Source: Hymenobacter canadensis (GTDB taxonomy: Bacteria; Bacteroidota; Bacteroidia; Cytophagales; Hymenobacteraceae). Taken from it: 64,000 bases of DNA. A program made the translations under genes and the position numbers. Of this stretch, positions 1 through 8,086 are shown piece after piece (positions within the stretch are counted from its first letter, which is position 1; every line of letters begins with the position of its first letter). The DNA lies in assembly GCF_027359925.1 (NCBI RefSeq), contig NZ_CP114767.1:4328501-4392500 (forward strand), in the 5' to 3' direction. A model generated the notes under the pieces. That model searched no databases. It had not been told where the DNA came from and saw only the letters and a list, made by a program, of their open reading frames with translations.

Positions 1-1246
1 TGGCGGCTGGGATGGCCACGCCGCCTTGCAGGTCGCGGGCAAACTGCACGGCGCTGTTGAGGTAGGCCAGCTTCATGAGCGTGAGCTCCACGTGCAGGCG
101 CTGGTTTTTAGCCTGTTTGAATTCCCGGTCGCAGAGGCTCACCAGGTTCAGGGCCGAGAGCAGGAAAGGCAGGGGCGCATCCTGAGCCTGCTGCACGTAG
201 CGCGCCCGGATGTTGTCGGACACCTCCAGCAGCTGCACCGTCACGGAGTCTTTGCACACCAGCAGCCCGCGCAGGTGCTCGGCCGCGCCCACCACAAAGT
301 TGTGCAGATCGAAGCCCTGCTGCATCACCTCATCCAGCAAGAGCAGCGTGGCCGACAGGTTTTCGGTCAGCAGGGCGTCAATCAGCCGGAAATAGTACTC
401 GTAGTCCAGAATGTGCAGGTTCTGCACCACGTCCTGATAGCGCAGATTGTGGCCCGAGAAGGTCACCATCTGGTCGAACATGCTCAGGGCGTCGCGCAGG
501 CCGCCATCAGCCTTTTGGGCCAGTAGGTGCAGGGCGTCGTCTTCGGCCTGAATCTGCTCCTGGGTGGCCACGTAGCGCAGGTGGTTGCGCATGTCGTCCA
601 CCTTGATGCGGTTGAAGTCGAAAATCTGACACCGCGACAGGATGGTCGGAATAATCTTGTGTCGCTCGGTGGTAGCCAGGATGAAGATGGCGTAGCTCGG
701 CGGCTCCTCCAGCGTCTTGAGGAAGGCGTTGAAGGCCGCATTCGAGAGCATGTGCACTTCGTCGATGATGTACACCTTGAAGCGGCCCTGCTGCGGCGCG
801 TAGCGCACCTGCTCCACCAAACTGCGGATGTCCTCGACGGAGTTATTGGAGGCCGCATCCAGCTCGTGGACGTTGAACGAAGCGTTTTCCTGGAAGGCCC
901 GGCACGACGAGCATTTGCCGCAGGCTTCCAGATCGAAGGGCGTATTGTCGGGGTCGGCGGCACTGAGCAGCGCGTCGGGCACGATGTCGGGCTGCTGCTG
1001 AATCAGCTCGGAAACCGGCCGGCTTTTGCGCACGTGCTCTTCTACAAACTCGCAGTTGATGGTTTTGGCCAGGATCCGGGCGCAGGTGGTTTTGCCCACG
1101 CCCCGGGGGCCGCAGAACAGAAACGCCTGGGCCAGATGCTGGCTGGCAATGGCGTTCTGCAGGGTGGTGGTAACGTGCTGCTGCCCCACCACGCTGCGAA
1201 ACGTGGCCGGGCGGTACTTACGGGCCGAAACAACAAAATTTTCCAT
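1..1246 (-). CDS. dnaX: DNA polymerase III subunit gamma/tau (partial, C-terminus beyond window)
   Basis: Clamp-loader ATPase of the replicative polymerase. Reading leftward from the ATG at 1246 gives 415 codons with no stop before the window edge, so the tau C-terminal part is missing. Visible motifs are Walker A GPRGVGKTT (residues 46-54), a zinc module beginning at Cys-65 with CGKCSSC at 109-115, the Walker B box DEVHML (162-167) and the SRC sensor motif (204-206). The start MENFVVSARKYRP matches the family N-terminus. A TATCTTTG box lies 13 bases upstream, so the leader would be only a few bases long. Whether the gene makes a short gamma form by frameshifting cannot be judged here. Confidence 0.95.
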   Translation of the reverse strand, partial: MENFVVSARKYRPATFRSVVGQQHVTTTLQNAIASQHLAQAFLFCGPRGVGKTTCARILAKTINCEFVEEHVRKSRPVSELIQQQPDIVPDALLSAADPDNTPFDLEACGKCSSCRAFQENASFNVHELDAASNNSVEDIRSLVEQVRYAPQQGRFKVYIIDEVHMLSNAAFNAFLKTLEEPPSYAIFILATTERHKIIPTILSRCQIFDFNRIKVDDMRNHLRYVATQEQIQAEDDALHLLAQKADGGLRDALSMFDQMVTFSGHNLRYQDVVQNLHILDYEYYFRLIDALLTENLSATLLLLDEVMQQGFDLHNFVVGAAEHLRGLLVCKDSVTVQLLEVSDNIRARYVQQAQDAPLPFLLSALNLVSLCDREFKQAKNQRLHVELTLMKLAYLNSAVQFARDLQGGVAIPAA

Positions 1247-1554
1247 ACGAGCTAGGGGCAAAGATACGCAACCGCCCGCCCGATTCCGCCCGTTTGCCGC
1301 TCTCGGTTGCCGGATTTCCCGCCTGATTTCGGCCAGCAGAATAACCACATGATGATGTGATTATGATTATATTTAATAGAATTTATTTTCTATTTGTGCG
1401 CCGTCATTTGGCTGGCTTCCACCCGTGTCGGCAGATGCTTTGCTTGCTGCCTGTGAAGTGGCAACAAGCTGTATGTGTTCGACTTGGGGCAATGCAGCCG
1501 GCCCCAACGGTGAAGGTTCGGCTGTCAGTTTCGTTTCCTCTATTCGCCTCGCTC
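1247..1554. other. Intergenic region between divergent dnaX and the S9 peptidase gene
   Basis: About 300 bases between two divergent genes. It holds the dnaX -7 box and an AT-rich stretch at about 1347-1397, unusual against the GC-rich background, that probably contains the peptidase promoter. Open reading continues upstream of the chosen peptidase start, but that extension has no signal-peptide character and is probably not translated. No repeat or RNA gene was seen. Confidence 0.5.
1259..1266 (-). promoter_or_regulatory. Bacteroidota -7 promoter box for dnaX
   Basis: On the minus strand the bases read TATCTTTG, an exact TAnnTTTG box of the kind recognised by the Bacteroidota primary sigma factor. 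It lies 13 bases before the dnaX ATG. No clear TTG -33 element is seen at the expected spacing. Confidence 0.45.
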
Positions 1555-3738
1555 ATGAAACACCCCGTTCTGTTGCCGCTGCTGGGCGGCCTGCTGTTGG
1601 CCACCGCTGCCATTGCCCAGCCTTCCGTGCCCGCTGCCCCCGCGAAAGCCGCCTCCGACACCTATTTCGGGGTGAAGGTGGACGACCCGTACCGCAACCT
1701 GGAGAACCTGCAGGACCCCGCCGTGGCTTCCTGGATGAAGGCCCAGAGCGAGTACGCCCGCCGCACCCTTGATGCTATTCCGGGCCGGCAGGGCCTCATC
1801 GACCAGATGGTGGCCATCGACAAGCGCAAGGCCGCCCGCGTATCGGACCTGCGCGTGGCCGACAACGACCGGTACTTCTACTACAAATCCCGCCCCCAGG
1901 ACCAGCAGCCCAAGCTCTACTGCCGCGACGGGTACAAGGGTGCGGAAGTGCTGCTCTTCGACCCCGAAAGCTTCGAGCCGGGCAAGGTGTACAACATCAA
2001 CGGCTTCGCGCCCAGCCCCGATGGCTCTAAGGTGTCGTTTGGAGTGAGTGAGAAGGGCACCGAGCTGGGCCGCACGCTGATTATCGACGTGAAAACCCGC
2101 AAGCTCTACCCCGAGCAGATTCCGCTAAACCGCGGCGGCGGCGAGTGGCTGCCCGACAACCAGACCCTGGCCTATCTGCCCTACAACAACGGCGACCTGA
2201 AGGACATGGCCGCCCGCCAGAACACCCAGTGCCGCCTGCACCGCCTGGGCACGCCCGTGGCCCAGGATCAGCCCATCTTCTCCAATCAGCTTTACCCCAA
2301 GCTCGGCATCAAGCCCTCCGACTACCCCTACGCGGGCATCGACCGGGACACCAAGCTGGCCTACGGGTTCCTGTACTCCGTGGACCGCTATATAAACGTG
2401 TTCTTCGCCCCGGCAGCGGCCCTCACCAAGCCCAATATCCCGTGGCAACCCCTGTTTCGGCCCGCCGATGAAGTCACCAACTTCGTGACCGACGAGCAGC
2501 ACATCTACTTCGTGACGTCTCGCAACACGCCCCGCCAGAAGCTCATGCGCATGCCCGCCGCCCGGCCCAACGTAGCCACGGCCGAAGTGCTGGTACCCGA
2601 AAGCGCCGACGAGTCGATTATGGACGAGCAGCTGAAATCCACCAAAGACGGTGTGTACTTCGTGCGTAGCCGTAATGGGGTGGAGGCCCGGCTGTATTTC
2701 GTGCCCCGGGGCTCGAAGGCCGCGCAGGAGCTGAAGCTGCCCCAGCCGGCCGGCCGGATTGAGCTGACCAGCAAAAATGCGCAGTCATCGGACGTGTGGG
2801 TGACGCTGGGCGGCTGGACCACCGACCGGCAACGCTACCGCTACAGCCCGGCCAGCCGGCAGTTCACGCCGGAGCCGTTGTCGTCGGAAGCGCAGTACCC
2901 GGAGTTTACCGGGCTGGTGGTGGAAGAAGTGCTGGTGCCCTCGCACGATGGAGTGCAGGTACCACTGTCGTTGGTGTATAAAAAGGGCTTGAAGCGCGAC
3001 GGGGCGGCGCCCACGCTCATGGTAGGCTACGGGGCCTACTCCGTTTCGATGGAGCCCACGTTTATGCCTCCGTTCCTGCTCTGGACGCAGCAGGGCGGCG
3101 TGCTGGCCGTGCCCCATGTGCGCGGCGGCGGCGAGTTGGGCGAGGCCTGGCACAAGGCCGGCCAGAAAACCACCAAGCCCAACACCTGGAAAGACCTCAT
3201 TGCCTGCGCCGAGTACCTGACCAAGAACAACTACACCGCGCCCGGAAAAATTGCCATCAACGGCGGCAGCGCCGGCGGCATCCTCATCGGTAGGGCCATG
3301 ACCGAGCGGCCCGACCTGTTTGCCGTCGCCATTCCGGAAGTGGGCTGCCTGAACGCCGTACGCATGGAAAACTCGCCCAACGGCCCCGTCAACGTGCCCG
3401 AGTTCGGCACGATGACCAAGGAGGACGAGGCCAAGGCGCTGCTGGAAATGGACGCCTACCACCACCTCAAGCTCGGCACCCAGTACCCCGCCACCCTCGT
3501 CACGGCCGGCTTCAACGACCCGCGCGTCATTGCCTGGCAACCGGCCAAGTTTGCCGCCCGTCTGCAAGCCAGCAACGCCGGCAGCAAGCCCGTTCTGTTC
3601 TTCACCGATTACGAGGCCGGCCACGGCATGGGCGATTCCCGCCTCAAGCAGTTCGAAAGCATTGCCGACCTCATGGCGTTTGGGCTTTGGCAAACCGGTG
3701 CCCCAGCGTTCCAGCCGGATAAAGTAGCCGTGAAATAG
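1555..3738 (+). CDS. Prolyl oligopeptidase family S9 serine peptidase, secreted
   Basis: Serine peptidase that cleaves short peptides after proline (prolyl endopeptidase type, S9A). The ATG at 1555 gives 727 residues starting with a signal peptide (MKHPVLLPLLGG... ending near AIAQ), so the enzyme is probably periplasmic; 66 upstream in-frame codons lack signal character. An N-terminal beta-propeller spans roughly residues 60-430. The C-terminal alpha/beta-hydrolase domain carries the catalytic triad: Ser-572 in GGSAGG, Asp-655 in AGFNDPR and His-690 in EAGHGMG. Length fits the family. It stands alone, followed by an inverted repeat and the tmRNA gene. Confidence 0.92.
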   Translation: MKHPVLLPLLGGLLLATAAIAQPSVPAAPAKAASDTYFGVKVDDPYRNLENLQDPAVASWMKAQSEYARRTLDAIPGRQGLIDQMVAIDKRKAARVSDLRVADNDRYFYYKSRPQDQQPKLYCRDGYKGAEVLLFDPESFEPGKVYNINGFAPSPDGSKVSFGVSEKGTELGRTLIIDVKTRKLYPEQIPLNRGGGEWLPDNQTLAYLPYNNGDLKDMAARQNTQCRLHRLGTPVAQDQPIFSNQLYPKLGIKPSDYPYAGIDRDTKLAYGFLYSVDRYINVFFAPAAALTKPNIPWQPLFRPADEVTNFVTDEQHIYFVTSRNTPRQKLMRMPAARPNVATAEVLVPESADESIMDEQLKSTKDGVYFVRSRNGVEARLYFVPRGSKAAQELKLPQPAGRIELTSKNAQSSDVWVTLGGWTTDRQRYRYSPASRQFTPEPLSSEAQYPEFTGLVVEEVLVPSHDGVQVPLSLVYKKGLKRDGAAPTLMVGYGAYSVSMEPTFMPPFLLWTQQGGVLAVPHVRGGGELGEAWHKAGQKTTKPNTWKDLIACAEYLTKNNYTAPGKIAINGGSAGGILIGRAMTERPDLFAVAIPEVGCLNAVRMENSPNGPVNVPEFGTMTKEDEAKALLEMDAYHHLKLGTQYPATLVTAGFNDPRVIAWQPAKFAARLQASNAGSKPVLFFTDYEAGHGMGDSRLKQFESIADLMAFGLWQTGAPAFQPDKVAVK

Positions 3739-3740
3739 GA

Positions 3741-3819
3741 TGTCATTCCGAACGGAGTGAGAAATCTGGATTCGACTTCTGGATTTTACCACAGATTCCT
3801 CGCTCCGTTCGGAATGGCA
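3741..3819. repeat. Intergenic palindrome, TGTCATTCCG/AATCTG family
   Basis: Two 28-base arms (3741-3768 and 3792-3819) are inverted copies with three mismatches and a 23-base loop. The outer edge TGTCATTCCGAACGGAG and inner edge AATCTG match the elements at 15235, 23877 and 34233. It lies just after the S9 peptidase stop and may fold into a hairpin in its mRNA. Confidence 0.8.
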
Positions 3820-3913
3820 AACGGGAACATTTTCAGCCGTAGGCAACGTTTACCGGCTGATGTGCGTACATTCGCACCCCGCTATTCGTGGCGGGTATCG
3901 TTCTTTCTAATCT

Positions 3914-4279
3914 GGGGCCGACCGGAATTGACAGCTAGTGCATGTCGCGAGTAAGCGTGTCGGGAGTTGGATGAATCTCCCGCAAAAAAGCCGTCCAAAA
4001 CACAACTGGCGAGTATAGCTACGCCATGGCTGCCTAGTTTAGAACTAAGCACTGTCATCGTCCCGCACCCGTATTCCTTCTCACGGGTGAGTTCGGGGCG
4101 TCGTAAGAGTTAGGATAGTGTAGGTGGCGCTGTGACGCCTGCGCGAAACTCAAACAGATAAGGGGAAATCAAGGGCCTGATGTGCGCCTGGTTTCTCTCG
4201 AAAATTCAAGCATAGATACACACGTAGAAAGCTCGACGCCTTCCTTGTCTGGACCAGGGTTCGAATCCCTGCGGCTCCA
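3914..4279 (+). ncRNA. ssrA: Transfer-messenger RNA (tmRNA)
   Basis: Rescues stalled ribosomes and tags the nascent peptide for proteolysis. The 5' end GGGGCCGACCGGAATTGACAG is the typical tmRNA opening and pairs with CGGCTCC (4272-4278) to make the 7-bp acceptor stem. A T-arm GGTTCGAATCCC precedes it. The tag frame runs from 3990 to the TAG at 4035 and reads AVQNTTGEYSYAMAA, ending in the AMAA type seen in Cytophaga relatives. The 3' CCA is not encoded: CTG follows the discriminator A. A strong terminator follows. Length is 366 bases, normal for one-piece tmRNA. Confidence 0.95.
3990..4037 (+). other. tmRNA tag-peptide reading frame
   Basis: Fifteen codons plus TAG, starting at the GCC resume codon, encode AVQNTTGEYSYAMAA. 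The resume codon is inferred from the family pattern (alanine or glycine after the A-rich stretch); the C-terminal degron AMAA is read directly. Confidence 0.85.
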
Positions 4280-4282
4280 CTG

Positions 4283-4316
4283 AAACCCGCTCTGCATCTT
4301 GCAGGGCGGGTTTTTT
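4283..4316 (+). terminator. Rho-independent terminator of ssrA
   Basis: A 13-bp stem (4283-4295 with 4301-4313, one G:U pair) around a 5-base loop is followed by a T-run, 3 bases after the mature tmRNA end. Confidence 0.9.
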
Positions 4317-4438
4317 ATTTTCAGCCAACATTTCTGTCCACAGCCTGATGAGAGCAGCAAATTCCGTGGCCTGACACCAGTTTCACCAAAAAGTTGCGTC
4401 AAATAGGAGCCGATAGCCAGAAATTCTGCGGGCTTTGT

Positions 4439-4446
4439 TATCTTGC
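4439..4446 (+). promoter_or_regulatory. Possible -7 box (TATCTTGC)
   Basis: TATCTTGC lies 8 bases before the ATG at 4454. It is a near match to TAnnTTTG; the same TAnnTTGC variant recurs near other starts in this window. No convincing -33 element. Confidence 0.3.
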
Positions 4447-4453
4447 TGAGGCT

Positions 4454-4978
4454 ATGAAACATGGGCTGACCTACCTGTTGCTGCTGTTATGCACGTTCGC
4501 CGCTGAGGCCGCCCGGCCTCCGGTAGCTGCTGAGCCGCGCATTCCTCAGTTCCGCATCTCCAAACTGCCGGCTGCGCTGCACGCCACCTGGTTGGGCATG
4601 CCTCGGCAGCAGTTCCGCAATCTGGTGCCCGAGCAGCGCTTAGGTGCGCCATCAGCCATCAGCTATTTCAGCCGCTCCGACGAAACCCTGACGCTGGGCG
4701 GCTACCGCATCACCGGCATCAGCTACGGCTTCTACAAAGACCAGCTTTGCTGCATCGAGGTGCGGGTGCTGGGCGAGGCCAACTGCCGGGGTATTCAAGC
4801 ATTGCTGGCCAAAGCTTACGGCCCCGCCGCCACGGCTTCCGGCCAATACTGGCAAAATCCGCAGCTGCGCCTGCAATACTCCGAGATGCCCAAAGGTTAT
4901 GCCACGCTGCTTCTGGCCAGTCCTTCGTTGCTGGCGCAGTTTCAGGCCGAGCAGCAGCCTCGCAACCAAGCAGTATAA
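4454..4978 (+). CDS. Hypothetical exported protein, 174 aa
   Basis: The start at 4454 gives MKHGLTYLLLLLCTFAAEAA, a clear signal peptide; 20 in-frame upstream codons overlap the promoter region and were rejected. The mature part is about 155 residues with alternating hydrophobic strands and a CC pair in KDQLCCIEVRV. I recognise no family. It could be a small periplasmic or surface protein. It stands alone between the tmRNA terminator and another exported protein. Confidence 0.75.
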   Translation: MKHGLTYLLLLLCTFAAEAARPPVAAEPRIPQFRISKLPAALHATWLGMPRQQFRNLVPEQRLGAPSAISYFSRSDETLTLGGYRITGISYGFYKDQLCCIEVRVLGEANCRGIQALLAKAYGPAATASGQYWQNPQLRLQYSEMPKGYATLLLASPSLLAQFQAEQQPRNQAV

Positions 4979-5262
4979 AGCGTCTTTCAGGCCATGCATA
5001 CTGCAGAAACAAAGTCTGGCTTTACGGCTGGACTTTTTTGTTTTGCGGCAGTTATGCCGGCTTCGATTTTAGGTCGTAAAGGCCATTTGCTACCAGCTTA
5101 TAACACTGGAATTTTATATATAAAATGCTGAATGTCAGAATTATGAACAAGAAATAAGTGAGTAAAATCGAGTCGGTGCAGCTGGCTAGCCGTATGAGGA
5201 TGCAGAGGCTACCGCACATCTGCCGGTGCCTACTTATCCCACTTGTTTTGTCTTTCCTGATT

Positions 5263-5652
5263 ATGAAAAAGTCTTTGCTTTTCGCCGCCCTTCTGCTTTC
5301 CACTGCTGTAGCTGCTTCGGCTCAAGTATCTCCTTCGGTACCGCAACGCGGCGGCACCATGAACCAGACCACAGTATCGCCGGCCACGCCATCGAACCCC
5401 GGCACCCTCGACCAGCGCACGCCTACTACCACAAGCCCTACCCAGATGGGAACCGGCACTACCGTTCCCGGCCAGATGGGCACGGGCACCATCGTAACGG
5501 ACCGTCCGGTCATGCAGCAGCCTGCTACCATGCAGGACCCAGCTATGAACCAGCGCACCACCACGGTTCCGAATCCCGCCGCTACGCGTCGCCAGCGCAC
5601 TAACACGCGCCGCACGAACACCACCACTACCACGGTGCCCCCGCAGCGTTAG
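5263..5652 (+). CDS. Thr/Pro/Met-rich secreted low-complexity protein, 129 aa
   Basis: The start at 5263 gives a signal peptide MKKSLLFAALLLSTAVAASA. The mature protein is a low-complexity chain rich in Thr, Pro, Gln and Met, with repeated GTMNQ, QMGTGT and NQRTTT units and a basic C-terminal tail (RRQRTNTRRTNTTTT). No fold is expected. It may be a cell-envelope or surface linker protein, but no function is assigned. A bidirectional hairpin follows. Confidence 0.75.
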   Translation: MKKSLLFAALLLSTAVAASAQVSPSVPQRGGTMNQTTVSPATPSNPGTLDQRTPTTTSPTQMGTGTTVPGQMGTGTIVTDRPVMQQPATMQDPAMNQRTTTVPNPAATRRQRTNTRRTNTTTTTVPPQR

Positions 5653-5670
5653 ACAACAAGCATTTAGCAA

Positions 5671-5709
5671 CAAAAAAGGCCGCTCCCGAACAGGAGCGGC
5701 CTTTCTTGT
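5671..5709 (+). terminator. Bidirectional terminator
   Basis: AAAAAGGCCGCTCC and its complement GGAGCGGCCTTTCTT enclose a 6-base loop. A-run and T-run on opposite sides let it serve both converging genes (ends at 5652 and 5730). Confidence 0.8.
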
Positions 5710-5729
5710 TATCGGAAGTCACGCCGAAA

Positions 5730-6062
5730 CTATCCTTCCAACTTGCCGCCGGACTGCAGTAGCAGGTCGCCGAGGTCGCGCAGGCCGGCCTGCAGGTCGG
5801 CGGGGGCAGTGGCGGCGGCCTGGTTGGTTTGGGCGCCCAGCATGCTGAGCGAGCGGCCAATGGCGGTGCCATCCAGCGAACCGCTGCTCAGCAACGATTG
5901 CAGATTGCCAATTTCGCGGCCGATGTCCTGCAAAGCGGGCTCGCCGCTTTGCAGCAATTGCTGCTGCCAGGTTTCGGTGTTGTCGATGGCGGCGCTGACG
6001 GGAATGCCCGTAAGGCCGTTTTTCAGGGAATGGACAGTGGCGTTAAGCAGGTCGTTGGCCAT
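5730..6062 (-). CDS. Hypothetical protein, 110 aa, predicted helical
   Basis: The ORF begins MANDLLNATVHSLKNGL and has no signal peptide or membrane segment. The sequence is rich in Leu, Gln, Ala and Ser and looks all-helical (LQDIGREIGNLQSLL; LQAGLRDLGDLLLQ), suggesting a small cytoplasmic helical bundle. I recognise no family. It is convergent with the low-complexity secreted protein and in the same direction as the downstream end of uvsE. Confidence 0.65.
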   Translation of the reverse strand: MANDLLNATVHSLKNGLTGIPVSAAIDNTETWQQQLLQSGEPALQDIGREIGNLQSLLSSGSLDGTAIGRSLSMLGAQTNQAAATAPADLQAGLRDLGDLLLQSGGKLEG

Positions 6063-6117
6063 GATGAATGAAACGGTGACGATGAAAGATAAAGCAGCCG
6101 CGCCGGCCTACCGGAAA

Positions 6118-7116
6118 TTAACCGGCCGGTCCGGCCGCAGCCGACTTGCGTGGTTTACGGGATTTGGCGGCAACTGGCTGGCCTGCTTCCGGAAAGATTG
6201 GGGGCACGTAGCCGGCAGGGGCCGCCGGCACCAGAGCCAAGTTGCGCAAAATGCTACACGCCCGATGGGCGCTGGCTTCCTTGTCCTTTATTTCCAGCAT
6301 GATGTCTACATCCAGACCCTGTAGCTGCTGCAGAAAATCCTGGAACAGGTCTTCTTCCATGGCACTTACGTGCTTGCCTTTCCGCTCGCCCCGGGCCTGG
6401 GAGCTGTAGTCCATCATCATCACGCCGTCGCGGGTGGGGTGCCAGGTGGCGGCGGCCAGGCGCAGGGCTTCGGCCATGGGCTCGCCGTGGTTGAGGCACT
6501 CGTGATGGAAGTTGTCGAACAGAATGGGCAAGCCAGTGGCGGCGTGCAGTTGCAGGCAGTCCTGCAGGCTGAAAAGCCGGTCGTCGTTTTCGACCACCAC
6601 CCGTATCTGCACCGCAGGCGGCAGCGTGTGCCACACCGCAATGAAACGGGCAATGGCCGCTTCCCGGTCGCCGTAGAGGCCGCCCAAGTGAATCTGCAGC
6701 TTGGCGGTACTGTCGAGGCCCATCAGATCCAGCATCGAGCCCTGGTACACCAGCTCGGCAATGCTGCGCTGCACGATGTCGGGGTTGGGCGAATTGAGCA
6801 CCACAAACTGGTCAGGGTGCAGCGAGATGCGCATCCCGTGGGCTTTGATATAGTCGCCGAGGGCGCGGAATTCAGCGGCAAAGTGGGTTTGCCAGGGAAA
6901 GGTATTGACGGCGTGCGAGGCAAACGGCACGATGTCGGAGCCGATGCGGAAGAACAGCAGGCCGTGCGCCACGTTGTACTCCAGAATGCGTCGCAAACAG
7001 GCCAAATTAGATGCCACGGTCTGCACCAACCGCTCTTCGTAATAAGAAGCCAGCCGGAACGTGGACGCTGAAGTGCAATCCAGCGAGTTATTCATGCACG
7101 GATAACCGATTTTCAT
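6118..7116 (-). CDS. uvsE: UV damage endonuclease UvsE/UVDE
   Basis: ATP-independent endonuclease that nicks DNA 5' to UV photoproducts and starts alternative excision repair. The 332-residue protein opens MKIGYPCMNNSLDC. It has the TIM-barrel metal-site motifs RISLHPDQFVV, LQIHLGG, VVVENDDR, ILFDNFHH and IMLEIKDKE, all typical of UVDE. Length fits the bacterial family (about 300-330), with a basic Pro/Ala/Lys tail. It stands alone. UvsE is common in radiation- and desiccation-tolerant Hymenobacter and Deinococcus, which fits the inferred host. Confidence 0.95.
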   Translation of the reverse strand: MKIGYPCMNNSLDCTSASTFRLASYYEERLVQTVASNLACLRRILEYNVAHGLLFFRIGSDIVPFASHAVNTFPWQTHFAAEFRALGDYIKAHGMRISLHPDQFVVLNSPNPDIVQRSIAELVYQGSMLDLMGLDSTAKLQIHLGGLYGDREAAIARFIAVWHTLPPAVQIRVVVENDDRLFSLQDCLQLHAATGLPILFDNFHHECLNHGEPMAEALRLAAATWHPTRDGVMMMDYSSQARGERKGKHVSAMEEDLFQDFLQQLQGLDVDIMLEIKDKEASAHRACSILRNLALVPAAPAGYVPPIFPEAGQPVAAKSRKPRKSAAAGPAG

Positions 7117-7185
7117 CTTCGGGCTTACGGTAGGGCAGGTGGGCGGGTTGACGGCATGACAAGTCCTGCCATACCACCTGCTGTT

Positions 7186-7902
7186 TTACCTCACCTCATA
7201 GCCGCGGTTGTCCTTGAAGTTTTTGTTGTACTTCAGGCGGGCTTTGCGGGCCTGCTCGGCGGCTTCCTGGGCCCGGATTTCCTCCATCTTGCGCCGCTCC
7301 TGGCCGGCGCGCGAAAACTGCTCGTAGATGAGGCTGACGGGGCTGGCCAGAGTGGGGGCCACCGCCCGGGGCGCAATAGTGTCTACTGGAAACAGCGGCC
7401 GGGGCGCCGGTGGGCGTTTCGCGGCGCTGGCAGGGGCAGTGCTGGGGCGGTTAATATTGCGCAGGGCCCGGTTGATGGCGGCGCGGTCGGGGCGCCCTTC
7501 GGTCACGCGGACTTCGCCCAGCAGCACACTGTCGCGCACCATCATCACCTGCATCACCAGCTGCGAAAGACCCGTGCCGCCCAGCGGTATGCGGCGAGTC
7601 CGGAAGCCCAGAGCCCGGAATACCAGCGTGTCGCGGTTGCTGACATCCAGCCGGAAGTCGCCTTCCTGATCGGCGATGGCGCCGCGGCCGGTGCCCTGCA
7701 CGATAATGGCCGCGCCCGGAATGCTGCGGCTCGTGCCGGCCTCCAGCACCGAGCCCGACACCCGCACCTGGGCGGCCGCAGTACCCGACATAAGCAGCAA
7801 CAGGATCAGCCCCAGGCTGCCTGCCAGCAGACGCCCAAACGCCTTCGGCAGCAAACAAAACCGCAGCAGGCTGCGCAAACACACAATCAGAAAGCTCATC
7901 AA
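7186..7902 (-). CDS. CarboxypepD_reg-like domain exported protein, 238 aa
   Basis: The long hydrophobic N-terminus (MMSFLIVCLRSLLRF... LILLLLMSGTAAAQ) is a signal peptide. Residues about 45-130 form a carboxypeptidase-regulatory-like beta-sandwich: VRVSGSVLEAGTSRSIPGA, VQGTGRGAIADQEGDFRL and LVFRALGFRTRRI are the usual pattern found before TonB-dependent receptors. No receptor barrel follows; the remainder is a Pro/Arg-rich tail ending in a basic helix. Probably a stand-alone periplasmic or outer-membrane-associated protein. A hairpin pair precedes it. Confidence 0.8.
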   Translation of the reverse strand: MMSFLIVCLRSLLRFCLLPKAFGRLLAGSLGLILLLLMSGTAAAQVRVSGSVLEAGTSRSIPGAAIIVQGTGRGAIADQEGDFRLDVSNRDTLVFRALGFRTRRIPLGGTGLSQLVMQVMMVRDSVLLGEVRVTEGRPDRAAINRALRNINRPSTAPASAAKRPPAPRPLFPVDTIAPRAVAPTLASPVSLIYEQFSRAGQERRKMEEIRAQEAAEQARKARLKYNKNFKDNRGYEVR

Positions 7903-7947
7903 CCAGAAATAAGGCCAGCAACCGGCAAGGTAGCCAACAACAGAGCC

Positions 7948-7984
7948 AAAAAAAGCCCGGACCGTTGCAGGTCCGGGCGTTTTC
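7948..7984 (-). terminator. Hairpin/terminator, first of a tandem pair
   Basis: A 9-bp stem GCCCGGACC/GGTCCGGGC (7955-7963 with 7970-7978) is followed on the minus strand by a run of seven T. It lies 30 bases from a second hairpin pointing the same way. Confidence 0.65.
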
Positions 7985-8013
7985 GGCGGTCAGGAATCTG
8001 GAACCGACAAAAT

Positions 8014-8046
8014 AAAGATCCGCACCGACGAGCAGTGCGGATCTTT
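8014..8046 (-). terminator. Terminator of the lipoprotein gene ending at 8087
   Basis: Twelve-bp perfect stem AAAGATCCGCAC/GTGCGGATCTTT with a 9-base loop; on the minus strand it continues into ATTTTGT. Confidence 0.75.
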
Positions 8047-8086
8047 AGCAGGTTGCCCGGGGCAGCCGGAGCCTCCCGGCGGGCGA

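Noticed and set aside
2785..3846. Antisense frame of 353 codons over the S9 peptidase
   Set aside because: The plus strand carries the full catalytic triad; the antisense frame has no recognisable fold and includes the palindrome.
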